Source of the DNA: Fuchsiella alkaliacetigena
GTDB taxonomy: Bacteria > Bacillota > Halanaerobiia > Halobacteroidales > Acetohalobiaceae
Assembly: GCF_023227765.1 (NCBI RefSeq)
Contig: NZ_JALKBZ010000017.1
Span: 1-53,019 of the forward strand
Length of the DNA stretch: 53,019 nucleotides
Direction: 5' to 3'
The translations under genes and the position numbers were made by a program. This document shows, piece by piece, positions 41,987-50,746 of this stretch (within the stretch, counting starts at the first letter, position 1; every line of letters starts with the position of its first letter). The notes beneath the pieces were generated by a model that was not told where the DNA came from, did no database searches, and was given only the letters and a program-made list of their open reading frames with translations.

Positions 41987-44458
41987 ATGATAGTTAATAA
42001 AAGAATAGTATTACTAATTAGTTTAATAATTCTGCTTTGTTATATATTTTCCTTCTCTGTAATAGCGGAAGGAATGGTAGAAGAAGTTGAATTGTTAGTT
42101 GAAGGAGAGACGGTTGTTTCCGATTTAGTAGTTAAGGAAATAGATGATAATCTGCTAATACCTCTGCATATTTTAGAAGATGTTTTTGAGCTTGAAGTTG
42201 AATGGCGGGAACTTATTAATACTATTAACATTAGTTATGCAGAACAAGAAATTCGCTTAAGAGTAGGAGAAAAACAGTTTGAAATAGATAATGAAATTAG
42301 AGGTTTGAAAACAGCAGTACATAAAGAGGGAGAACAGATTTTTATTCCGGTGCAGTTTTTAACTGAAGTTTTTAATTATAGAGTAGAGTTTAACTCTGGT
42401 AACTTAGAAGTAACTGAGGCTTCTATAGAGATTAAAGAGGTTAGTTATGAAGAGACAGAGTTTGGTGAAAAGTTAATGATTAAGCTAAGTGATAAGCCAG
42501 AGTATGATATCCAGTCTACAAATAGCCCTGAGCAATTAATGATTGATATTTATGACTCCCGCTTGAGTGAGGGTAGAAGTAATTTAAGCATTAATAATGG
42601 GATGATATTCCAGGTGAGAAGTAGACAACCTGAAGTAGATAGAAGTAGAATTATTTTAGATCTTTATCAACCTTTAAGATATAATATAGATACTTATTCA
42701 AAAAATGATAGTTATTATTTAAGTTTTAAAGTTAATCCTCGGATTATCGATTTTGAGTACAAGCCTCAACGAGATAACTTTGTTTTAGTGGCTACTGAAG
42801 CTTTAACCGATTATCAACAGTATTATTTAGAAGAAGATAATAAGTTAGTAGTAGAGTTTGCAGATGCTTTATTAGATGTAGCAGAAAATAAGTTTTTCTT
42901 AGATGATCGGTTATTTAAAGAGGTGCGCTTAAGTCAACATAATGAGAATACTGAAGAAGGTTCTAGTTCAGTGAAACTTGTTTTTAAATTAAATGAAGAG
43001 TTTGAGGAATTGAAGGAAGATATTAAATTGGATATTTACTCTGATGAAGAGAGTCCGCAGCGCTTAGTCTTAAGTCCTAAGAGACCTGAAAAAGCAACTG
43101 ATGATTTTGCTGAGGAATTAGTTGCAGCAGAATCTGAGCAACCTATAGAAGACGAGTTATTTGAGCAGGCTGAGGAATCTAATGTACAAGCTGATGAGCT
43201 TGTAGAGCTATATGAAGTAATATTGGCTGAAGATCAAGAAGATATTATTCAGATTAAAACTGATCAGCAGATAGCTCCTTTTATAGTTCCTTTAGAAGAA
43301 AACTCTCGTTTAGTATTGGATTTTCCTGGGACTATTTTTAGACCCGTAAAGGAAAGTTTAACTTTAGAAGAAGAATTTATAAAGGAAGTCAGAATAGCTC
43401 AGTTCAATAAAGAAATTACTAGAGTAGTAGTTGAGTTAGAAGAGTTGGTCAACTATGAAGTTATGCAAAAAGAAATTGAAGAAGGTTATTTGACTGAGCT
43501 AAGCTTAAATAAGTCTGGAGAACAGTCAGTTGATTTGGAAAGTATTGAAGATAAGATAGATTTAAGTGGAGTAGATATTTTCACTGAAGAAGGATTTACT
43601 AATTTGCAGATTGATTTAGATAGTGCAGTTAATTATGAAGTTAGAGGTTTTGAGCATCCTGATCGTTTAGTAGTGGATATTATGGGAGCAGTTGCTGATT
43701 TAGATAGTGATAAGATTGCTGAAGCTGAAGGTTTAATTGAGGAGGTTAGGGTAAGTCAGTTTACTATAAATCCTTTAGTTACTAGGGTTGTATTTGATTT
43801 GGTTGAACCAGTAGCTCATCAGGTTATGTCTGAGATGAAAACTGAGCAGATAGAGCTTAAACTCGAAAGCTCAGTAGATGAGGACTCTATTTTAAAGGAT
43901 CGTTTGATTGTGGTTGATGCCGGCCATGGCGGAGCAGATCCGGGAGCTATTGGGCCTACTGGAGTTACGGAAAAGGCTGTTGCTTTAAAGATATCTCAAA
44001 AGCTAGAACAGTTGTTAACAGAAAGTGGAGCTCAAGTAAAAATGACCCGAGAAGCTGATTATTATGTAAGTCTAGGCTCAAGAGCAGAGTTAGCCAATAG
44101 ATTAGAAGCTGATGTTTTTGTTAGTGTGCATGCTAATTCTTATAGATCTAATAATATTAGCGGAACTGAGACCTATGTTCATCCTGATGCTCATGGTAAT
44201 GCGTTATTATTAGCCAAATCTATACAAGATTCTCTAGTACAAGAATTAGGATTAATAGACCGAGGAGTTAAGATGGACCAGCTCTTTGTTTTAAATGAGA
44301 CCGATATGCCTTCGGTTTTGACTGAAGTCGCCTTTTTATCTAATGTTGAGGAAGAAAAGTTATTAGCTACTTCTGAGTTTAGACAAGAGGCTGCTATAGG
44401 GATTTATAATGGCTTGTTGAATTACTTTAACCAGGTATTTGAAGGAGGTAGGAATTAA
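41987..44458 (+). CDS. N-acetylmuramoyl-L-alanine amidase with AMIN domains
   Basis: This 823-residue exported amidase cuts between muramic acid and the stem peptide. A signal peptide (1-27) is followed by a copper-amine-oxidase-N-like domain (about 28-125), AMIN-type beta domains spread over about 145-620 (for example QLMIDIYDSRL and RLVVDIMG), with an acidic stretch near 365-405, and an Amidase_3 domain at about 635-820. Zinc and catalytic residues are in VVDAGHGGADPGA, TEKAVAL, SVHANS and TEVAFLSN. AMIN domains target division-site wall or outer-membrane complexes in diderms. It ends overlapping the GerMN gene. Confidence 0.93.
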   Translation: MIVNKRIVLLISLIILLCYIFSFSVIAEGMVEEVELLVEGETVVSDLVVKEIDDNLLIPLHILEDVFELEVEWRELINTINISYAEQEIRLRVGEKQFEIDNEIRGLKTAVHKEGEQIFIPVQFLTEVFNYRVEFNSGNLEVTEASIEIKEVSYEETEFGEKLMIKLSDKPEYDIQSTNSPEQLMIDIYDSRLSEGRSNLSINNGMIFQVRSRQPEVDRSRIILDLYQPLRYNIDTYSKNDSYYLSFKVNPRIIDFEYKPQRDNFVLVATEALTDYQQYYLEEDNKLVVEFADALLDVAENKFFLDDRLFKEVRLSQHNENTEEGSSSVKLVFKLNEEFEELKEDIKLDIYSDEESPQRLVLSPKRPEKATDDFAEELVAAESEQPIEDELFEQAEESNVQADELVELYEVILAEDQEDIIQIKTDQQIAPFIVPLEENSRLVLDFPGTIFRPVKESLTLEEEFIKEVRIAQFNKEITRVVVELEELVNYEVMQKEIEEGYLTELSLNKSGEQSVDLESIEDKIDLSGVDIFTEEGFTNLQIDLDSAVNYEVRGFEHPDRLVVDIMGAVADLDSDKIAEAEGLIEEVRVSQFTINPLVTRVVFDLVEPVAHQVMSEMKTEQIELKLESSVDEDSILKDRLIVVDAGHGGADPGAIGPTGVTEKAVALKISQKLEQLLTESGAQVKMTREADYYVSLGSRAELANRLEADVFVSVHANSYRSNNISGTETYVHPDAHGNALLLAKSIQDSLVQELGLIDRGVKMDQLFVLNETDMPSVLTEVAFLSNVEEEKLLATSEFRQEAAIGIYNGLLNYFNQVFEGGRN

Positions 44459-44976
44459 TGAAAGGGCAGAGGAAGTATTTATTTATATTAATTGGCTTTT
44501 TACTGGCTTTAGGGTTGATATATTTATCTCTTACTCTTCCAGTTGAGGAAAGCAAAGTAGCTGAAGAAACTAAAGTAGTTAAGCTTTATTTTAGTTATGA
44601 TCAAGCTCAGAGTTTAAAGGTTGAAGAACGAGAAATAGGTACTAAAGATCTTTATCAGAATATAATTGAGGAATTAAGTAAAGGTCCTACTCAAGAAGAG
44701 TTGGGAGCCACTATTCCTGCTGAAACTGAGTTGTTAGCTTGGGATTTAAATGGGGGAGAGTTGAGCTTGGATTTCAATGCTAAATTTCAAACTGATCACC
44801 CTGGGGGAAGTGCCGGAGAGATTATGACTATTTATTCGATTGTCAATACTATGGCTCAGTTTGAGGAAGTCGAGCGAGTATTTTTTTTAGTTGAAGGAGA
44901 AAAGGTGGAGACCTTAGTTGGTCATATTACTCTAGAAGAGGCTGTTCTTCCTAACTACGATTTAGTAGTTGAATGA
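44458..44976 (+). CDS. GerMN-domain membrane-anchored protein
   Basis: This 172-residue protein has a signal anchor (about 7-27) and an extracytoplasmic GerMN domain (KLYFSYDQAQSLKVEEREI; LYQNIIEELSKGPTQEELGATIP; GGELSLDFNAKF; EIMTIYSIVNTMAQF). In GerM and lipoprotein LpqB relatives the domain is linked to spore cortex or wall assembly. Its ATG overlaps the amidase stop (TAATG), so the two are translated together and may act together on the wall. Confidence 0.88.
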   Translation: MKGQRKYLFILIGFLLALGLIYLSLTLPVEESKVAEETKVVKLYFSYDQAQSLKVEEREIGTKDLYQNIIEELSKGPTQEELGATIPAETELLAWDLNGGELSLDFNAKFQTDHPGGSAGEIMTIYSIVNTMAQFEEVERVFFLVEGEKVETLVGHITLEEAVLPNYDLVVE

Positions 44977-45080
44977 AATAAATTTTAATTAATTTAATTT
45001 TTGGAAAAGATAATATTAATGATCAGTGATAAAATAATAATTATAGTAGTAAAACAATAAATTTTCAGGAAGGTGAAAGG

Positions 45081-45905
45081 ATGAAATCTAGTAATCCCAT
45101 AGCATTATTCGATTCTGGGGTAGGCGGTTTAACGATTACTAAAGAAGTTATGGAGGAGTTTCCAGATGAGGATATAGTTTATTTTGGTGATACAGCCCAT
45201 TTACCTTATGGCCCTCGTCCCCAAGAGGAGGTTCGGTCTTTTGTTTTTAAAATCATAGACTATCTATTGCGGTTTTTTAATGTTAAATTAATTGTTATAG
45301 CTTGTAATACTGCTACTGCTGCTGGCTTGAAGGCAGCTCAAGAGAGGTTTGAAGTACCAATTATTGGGCCAGTAAAACCAGGAGCTGAAGCAGCAATTGA
45401 GCAGACTAGGAATAAAAGAATTGGAGTAATTGCGACTGAAGGAACTATCGGTAGTGGAGCTTATTATCAAGAGATTAAATCGCTTTCTACTGAAATAAAT
45501 GTTTTTTCTAAGGCTTGTCCAGGCTTTATTCCTTTGGTAGAAGCAGGAAAGATCAGTGGAGCAGAGGTAAGGCGAATAGCTGTTGATTATTTGGCCTCTT
45601 TTAAAGAGGTGGGAGTTGATACTTTATTGCTGGGTTGTACTCATTTTCCTTATGTAAGTCACGAGATTCAAAAGGTGATGGGCCCGGAGGTAGAGTTGAT
45701 CTATCCCGGTCGAAGAATTGCAGTTCAAGCTAGAAAAATTTTAGCTAAGCAGGAGCTTTTGAACTCTACAACAATTGAGGCTAAACGAGATTTTTATGTT
45801 AGTGATTTAAATAATCTTTCCTATGATTTTGTAGAAATTGGTAAAGATTTTTTAGAATTACAAGAGCTACGGTTTGCTGAGTTACCTATATTTGTAAATC
45901 AGTAG
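45081..45905 (+). CDS. murI: Glutamate racemase
   Basis: This 274-residue cofactor-free racemase supplies D-glutamate for peptidoglycan. The two catalytic cysteines are in IACNTATAAG near residue 74 and LLGCTHFPYV near residue 187. The start FDSGVGGLTITKEV and VYFGDTAHLPYG are typical. AGGAAGGTGAAAGG lies before ATG 45081. It sits downstream of the amidase/GerMN pair, 104 bases apart, so co-transcription is possible. Confidence 0.95.
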   Translation: MKSSNPIALFDSGVGGLTITKEVMEEFPDEDIVYFGDTAHLPYGPRPQEEVRSFVFKIIDYLLRFFNVKLIVIACNTATAAGLKAAQERFEVPIIGPVKPGAEAAIEQTRNKRIGVIATEGTIGSGAYYQEIKSLSTEINVFSKACPGFIPLVEAGKISGAEVRRIAVDYLASFKEVGVDTLLLGCTHFPYVSHEIQKVMGPEVELIYPGRRIAVQARKILAKQELLNSTTIEAKRDFYVSDLNNLSYDFVEIGKDFLELQELRFAELPIFVNQ

Positions 45906-45934
45906 TTTGAGAAGTGCAAATAACTAATTAAACA

Positions 45935-45986
45935 TTGACATTTTTCAGATGATTTGATATAATTTAGCTAAGTAGTGGTCAGACCA
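45935..45986 (+). promoter_or_regulatory. lct regulator promoter with operator
   Basis: -35 TTGACA (45935-45940), 17-base spacer, -10 TATAAT (45958-45963). The palindrome TGGTCAGACCA (45976-45986) lies at about +6 to +16, suiting autorepression. The same motif recurs at 46734, 46756 and 48602. Confidence 0.85.
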
Positions 45987-46017
45987 TATGATATTAAGCT
46001 TTTTGGAGGTAGAACTA

Positions 46018-46719
46018 ATGAAGTTTAATCCTGTAAATGATAAAAAGATATATCAACAGATTATAGAACAGATCAAAAAAATGATATATAATGGAGATTT
46101 AAAGAAAGGAGCTAAACTTCCTTCCGAAAGAAAGTTAACTAAGGAGTTAAATGTCAGTCGTTCTTCTTTAAGGGAAGCTTTTAGTGCTTTAGAAATGATT
46201 GGTTTAATTGAGTGTCGACCTGGAGAAGGTACCTTTATCAAGGAAAAGGTTAGCGATAACTTTTTAGAGCCGTTATCTCTGTTATTTATGGTGGAAGAGG
46301 ATGTAAATGAAGATTTGATTGAGTTGAGAAAGATGTTAGAGGTCAGTGGAGTTAAATTGGCTGCATCTCGAGCTACTGAGGAAGATTTACAAAGAATTAA
46401 AAATAGTATTCGACAAATGGAAGTAAATAAAGGTGATGTTCAAAAAAGTGGAATAGCTGATCGAGATTTTCATTATGCAGTAGCGATGGCTACTCAAAAT
46501 ACATTAGTGTCTAAGTTTTTAAATTCGATTTCTGAGGCGATTGATATTTACTTTGCTAATGCTATGCAGCGCATAGTTAATAATGAGAGTAGAAATGAGG
46601 AGTTTATTGCCCAACATCGTCATATTTATAAGGCTCTTGTTAATCGAGATCAAGAATTAGCTGAAACAACGATGTTAGAACATCTAACCTGGTCTAAAAA
46701 TTTGATAATTAATAGTTAA
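46018..46719 (+). CDS. lldR: FadR/LldR-type GntR regulator of the lactate operon
   Basis: This 233-residue regulator has an N-terminal winged helix (IYQQIIEQIKKMIYNGDLKKGAKLPSERKL...SRSSLREAFSALEMIGLIE, about 8-70) and a C-terminal FCD effector domain (LIELRKMLEVSGVKLAA; DRDFHYAVAMAT; HRHIYKAL with metal-binding histidines). Start ATG 46018 has GGAGG eight bases upstream. Copies of TGGTCTGACCA stand at its own promoter, before the permease and before etfB. It probably represses the operon until lactate is present. Effector inferred from neighbours. Confidence 0.88.
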   Translation: MKFNPVNDKKIYQQIIEQIKKMIYNGDLKKGAKLPSERKLTKELNVSRSSLREAFSALEMIGLIECRPGEGTFIKEKVSDNFLEPLSLLFMVEEDVNEDLIELRKMLEVSGVKLAASRATEEDLQRIKNSIRQMEVNKGDVQKSGIADRDFHYAVAMATQNTLVSKFLNSISEAIDIYFANAMQRIVNNESRNEEFIAQHRHIYKALVNRDQELAETTMLEHLTWSKNLIINS

Positions 46720-46766
46720 AAATTTTACTATACTGGTCTGACCATATGTCCTAGAAGGTCTGACCA
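46702..46766 (+). promoter_or_regulatory. Permease promoter with two lct operators
   Basis: -35 TTGATA (46702-46707, inside the lldR 3' end), 18-base spacer, -10 TACTAT (46726-46731). Operators TGGTCTGACCA (46734-46744) and AGGTCTGACCA (46756-46766) are 22 bases apart, about two helical turns, so dimers could bind on one face. Confidence 0.75.
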
Positions 46767-46912
46767 TAGGCTCAATTTTTGGCGAAACGAATAGATTAAC
46801 TTCGAAAGGGGGAAATTAATTTTTAAAATAAACTTAGTTTTAATTTTTTTGAAAATTTAGATAGTTTGCAAGTTAGGTAAATGAGAGGCTTGAATTAAAG
46901 GGGGAGTTAGAT

Positions 46913-48586
46913 ATGCTAGTATTATTGGCTGCTTTACCGATTATTATTACTGTTGTATTGATGGTTATTTTTGATTGGCCGGCTCAGAAGGTGATGCCTT
47001 TAGCTTGGTTGCTTGCTATTATTATTGCCGGTGGAGTGTGGGGGATGCCTTTGCAGTGGCTGACAGGAGCTACAATTTTTGGGGGTTTGAGTGCCTTTAA
47101 TATTTTAGTTATTGTCTTTGGAGCTATACTTTTGATGAATACTTTGCAGAGTAGTGGGGCTATTGCTACTATTAATCAGACTTTTACCAATATTAGTCCT
47201 GATAGAAGGATTCAGGCGGTTATTATTGCTTACTTATTTGTTTCTTTTATAGAGGGAGCGGCAGGTTTTGGAACTCCGGCAGCTTTGGCGGGCCCGCTTC
47301 TAGTAGGACTAGGATTTCCACCTTTAGCTGCAGCTATGGTGGCTTTGATTGGGGACAGTGTGGCTGTTAGTTTCGGAGCAGTAGGAACACCGATTATTGG
47401 CGGAGTATCAACTATTTTAGGAGGAGATATTACTGCTCAAATTGAAGGTGCTGGACTGAGCACGGGAGAGTTTTTACATCAAGTAGGTATCTGGTCAGCT
47501 ATACCCCACGCGGTGATGGGAGTTTTAATTCCCTTGATTATCGTGATGGTGCTGACTAAGTTGTTTGGAGCAGAACGTTCTTTTAAACCGGCTTTTGAGG
47601 TAGCGCCTTTTGCTATCTACGCCGGATTGGTGTTTTCAATTCCTTATATTGGGATTGCTTATTTTGTGGGCCCGGAGCTACCTGCTTTGGCAGCAGGACT
47701 GATCTCTTTAGCTGTGGTAATCACTACTACTAAAGCTGGCTTTTTGGTTCCCGATCGGGTCTGGGACTTTGCTGAACAGTCGGAGTGGGAAGCAGACTGG
47801 GTTGGGGACTTAAAACCAGGCGGCGGCAAAGATGAAGTTAAGGAGTTAACTGTAAGCCCCTTGAATGCTTGGTTACCCTATATTTTAGTTTCGCTGATCT
47901 TAGTGGTAACTCGAGTTGTAGGGCCTTTACAGGAGTTTTTGAGTAGTTTTGCTTTGAGTTGGGAAGGTATTTTAGGTACTGACTTAAATTATGCCTTTGA
48001 GTATCTGTACTTACCGGGGACTATTACCTTTATTTTAGTTGCTATTTTGACTATCTTTATGCACCGGATAGAAGGTCAGGTAGTTAAAAAAACCTGGCTA
48101 AATTCGGTAAAGCAGATAATTCCAGCTACGGTGGCGCTGTTATTTGCAGTGGCGATGGTACAGGTGATGCTTAATTCCGATGCAGGTGCTTTAGAGATTG
48201 GGAGTATGATGGATAGTATGTCTGCAGCTGCTGCTGGTGCTTTTGCGGGAGTTTGGCCTCTCTTTTCACCGTTTATTGGAGTTTTAGGCTCTTTTATGTC
48301 GGGGAGTAATACTGTTTCCAATATTTTATTTTCCGGCTTTCAGTATGGAGTGGCAGATAGCGTAGGAATTTCTAGAACTGTGATCGTTGGCTTGCAGGTG
48401 GCTGGAGGAGCAGCCGGGAATATGATCTGTGTTCATAATGTGGTAGCTGCCTGTACGACAGTAGGTGTTTTGGGTGCGGAAGGAAAGGTGATTAGAATTA
48501 ATGCTATTCCCGCCTTGCTTTATACCATAGTAGTAGGAGTTATTGGAGCTTTGGGTATTTGGTTGCTAGGGCCGGGTTTGTTTTAA
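46913..48586 (+). CDS. lctP: L-lactate permease
   Basis: This 557-residue LctP-family transporter has about 13-14 membrane segments. Typical stretches are [24 protein letters not shown] near residue 105, [15 protein letters not shown] near 150 and [19 protein letters not shown] near 463. It imports lactate, probably with H+ or Na+. ATG 46913 follows GGGGGAG. It lies between its regulator and the lactate-oxidising complex, with operators on both sides, so lactate-dependent expression is expected. Confidence 0.94.
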   Translation: MLVLLAALPIIITVVLMVIFDWPAQKVMPLAWLLAIIIAGGVWGMPLQWLTGATIFGGLSAFNILVIVFGAILLMNTLQSSGAIATINQTFTNISPDRRIQAVIIAYLFVSFIEGAAGFGTPAALAGPLLVGLGFPPLAAAMVALIGDSVAVSFGAVGTPIIGGVSTILGGDITAQIEGAGLSTGEFLHQVGIWSAIPHAVMGVLIPLIIVMVLTKLFGAERSFKPAFEVAPFAIYAGLVFSIPYIGIAYFVGPELPALAAGLISLAVVITTTKAGFLVPDRVWDFAEQSEWEADWVGDLKPGGGKDEVKELTVSPLNAWLPYILVSLILVVTRVVGPLQEFLSSFALSWEGILGTDLNYAFEYLYLPGTITFILVAILTIFMHRIEGQVVKKTWLNSVKQIIPATVALLFAVAMVQVMLNSDAGALEIGSMMDSMSAAAAGAFAGVWPLFSPFIGVLGSFMSGSNTVSNILFSGFQYGVADSVGISRTVIVGLQVAGGAAGNMICVHNVVAACTTVGVLGAEGKVIRINAIPALLYTIVVGVIGALGIWLLGPGLF

Positions 48587-48601
48587 TAAATTAGCTAGTT
48601 A

Positions 48602-48612
48602 TGGTCTGACCA
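48602..48612. promoter_or_regulatory. Fourth lct operator, upstream of etfB
   Basis: TGGTCTGACCA, identical to the copy at 46734, lies in the 123-base gap between permease and etfB. A promoter here is weak by eye, so it may control a minor promoter or block read-through. Confidence 0.75.
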
Positions 48613-48709
48613 TCTGATGTATTTAGAGGAGGTGAAGCTCTTCAAGTAGTATAGCTAGTGCTAATTGCTTACAAGTTTAAGTGAAAATATTAATAAGGGG
48701 TGAATAATT

Positions 48710-49510
48710 ATGGAGATATTAGTCTGTATTAAACAGGTTCCTGAAACTAAAGATGTAGATGTAGATGAGGAAACAGGAAATTTAATTAGAGACGGCGTTG
48801 ATTCGATAATGAATCCTTATGATCTCTATGCTCTTGAGGCTGCTTTAAGGTTAAAAGAGGAGCATGATGGAAAGGTGACGGTAATTACTATGGGCCCGCC
48901 TCAGGCTAAAGAGGTTATTAGAGAGGCCTATATGATGGGAGCTGACCGAGGCTATTTGCTCTCGGATATGAAGTTTGCTGGCGCTGATACCTTAGCTACT
49001 AGTTATACTCTTGCCCAAGGCTTAGAGGTAATTGGAAAAAAGGATGCTTATGATTTAGTAATTTGTGGGATGGAGAGTACTGATGGGGATACGGCTCAGG
49101 TGGGCCCGGCTATTGCTGAAACTTTGCAGATTCCTCACGTAGCTTATGTAAGCTCTATTTTGGAGTCTGATCAGCAAAAGATGGTAGTAGAAAAGGACAT
49201 GGCCGATACTGTGGAAATAGTGGAGTTTACTTACCCTAGCTTGATTACTGTAACTAAAGAAGTAGCTCAACCTCGTCTACCCTCTTTTAGATTGAAGTTG
49301 GCAACAGAGGATAGAGAGATCACTACCTTAACTTTTGCTGACTTGCCCGATGATGATGAGACTAACTTTGGTTTGAAGGGTTCTCCAACCCAGGTGGAAG
49401 AGATATTCCCGCCGGAAAAGGATGTAGAACAGGTGATTTGGGAAGAGCAGAGTGGAGAAGAACTGGCTGAACTGATGTACACCGAATTAAAGGAGTTGAA
49501 ACTCATATGA
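48710..49510 (+). CDS. etfB: Electron transfer flavoprotein beta subunit (LctB-like)
   Basis: This 266-residue EtfB has VCIKQVPETKDVDVDEETG, NPYDLYALEAALRLKE, VITMGPPQAKEVIREA and GMESTDGDTAQVGPAIAE. In Acetobacterium woodii LctB and LctC with the FAD dehydrogenase LctD oxidise lactate with NAD+ at the cost of reduced ferredoxin (electron confurcation). Its end overlaps etfA by four bases (ATGA). AGGGGTG lies before ATG 48710. Confidence 0.92.
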   Translation: MEILVCIKQVPETKDVDVDEETGNLIRDGVDSIMNPYDLYALEAALRLKEEHDGKVTVITMGPPQAKEVIREAYMMGADRGYLLSDMKFAGADTLATSYTLAQGLEVIGKKDAYDLVICGMESTDGDTAQVGPAIAETLQIPHVAYVSSILESDQQKMVVEKDMADTVEIVEFTYPSLITVTKEVAQPRLPSFRLKLATEDREITTLTFADLPDDDETNFGLKGSPTQVEEIFPPEKDVEQVIWEEQSGEELAELMYTELKELKLI

Positions 49511-50721
49511 GTAACTACACTATAGATTATGTAAACTGTGGCTTATGTGGTGACTGTATTGAGGCCTGTCCTTTTGATGCTATAGAAGAGGTTGAAGGTA
49601 AGATTGAGATGAATGCTGGCTGTCAAGCTTGCGGACTTTGTGTTGAGGCTTGTGATGATGGTTTAATTAAGGTAATAGAGGATGATAGAGAAGCGGTTGA
49701 TAAGGATGAGTATAGCGATGTAATGATCTTTGCCGAACAGGTAGATAGCGAGATTCACCCGGTAACTTTTGAGTTAATGGGTAAGGGTAAGGAGTTAGCC
49801 GCTAAAATAGAGCAAGAGTTACACGTAGTCTTAGCCGGTCATAACTTAGCTGAGCAAGCGGAAGAGCTGCTAAATTATGGAGCTGACAAGGTATATCTTT
49901 ATGATCAAGAAGAACTGCATCATTATAGCGTTGAACCTTATACAGCAGTGATAGAAGACTTTATCAATCAAACTAAGCCTACTATTATTCTAATGGGAGC
50001 AACTTCTATCGGTCGTTCTTTAGCACCGCGGGTTGCTACTCGCTTTAAAACAGGTCTAACTGCGGACTGTACTATTCTCGATGTGAGAGAAAATACAGAC
50101 TTAGTGCAGACTAGGCCGGCCTTTGGTGGTAATATCATGGCCCGGATACTGACTACTAGACATCGTCCCCAGATGGCGACCATGCGTTATAAGGTGATGG
50201 AGCCAGCGAAAAGAGTAGCTGAACCTAAGGGAGAGATTATAGAATGTAGTTTGGAGGCTGAAAAGTTAGCTACAAGAGCTCGGATTGTAGATATTACTAA
50301 GAAGCCTGAGGTGGAGAGCATTGAAGATGCTGAAGTTATTATAGCTGTAGGCCGGGGAATTCGTGAAGAAAAGGATTTAGAGATGGCTAGAGAGCTAGCT
50401 GATTTATTGGGAGGTAAAATAGGTACTACTAGACCTTTGATTGAAAAGGGTTGGACTAAGCATCAGGATCAGATCGGACTTAGCGGCAGAACGGTAAGAC
50501 CGAAACTGATAATTACCTTAGGAATTTCTGGAGCGGTACAGTTTGTGGCTGGAATGAAGAATGCTGAACATATTTTTGCGGTTAATACTGATCCGGATGC
50601 TAATATCTTTGATGTAGCTCACTACGGAGTGGTTGGTGATCTGTATCAAATAGTTCCTAAGTTAATTGAGGATATTCGGAACGGTGAGGGCCCTCTGCAA
50701 GAGATGGCTGCGGCTAATTAA
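49507..50721 (+). CDS. etfA: Electron transfer flavoprotein alpha subunit with ferredoxin domain (LctC-like)
   Basis: This 404-residue EtfA is extended at the N-terminus by a two-cluster ferredoxin domain (CGLCGDCIEACP and CQACGLCVEAC, residues about 10-50). This extra domain is typical of the bifurcating lactate dehydrogenase partner LctC. The body has GADKVYLYD, GATSIGRSLAPRVA, RPAFGGNIMA and the C-terminal FAD site LSGRTVRPKL...GISGAVQF...NTDPDANIFDVAHYG. Translation is coupled to etfB. Confidence 0.93.
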   Translation: MSNYTIDYVNCGLCGDCIEACPFDAIEEVEGKIEMNAGCQACGLCVEACDDGLIKVIEDDREAVDKDEYSDVMIFAEQVDSEIHPVTFELMGKGKELAAKIEQELHVVLAGHNLAEQAEELLNYGADKVYLYDQEELHHYSVEPYTAVIEDFINQTKPTIILMGATSIGRSLAPRVATRFKTGLTADCTILDVRENTDLVQTRPAFGGNIMARILTTRHRPQMATMRYKVMEPAKRVAEPKGEIIECSLEAEKLATRARIVDITKKPEVESIEDAEVIIAVGRGIREEKDLEMARELADLLGGKIGTTRPLIEKGWTKHQDQIGLSGRTVRPKLIITLGISGAVQFVAGMKNAEHIFAVNTDPDANIFDVAHYGVVGDLYQIVPKLIEDIRNGEGPLQEMAAAN

Positions 50722-50746
50722 TATAAACTTAAAGGAGGAAAAAGCT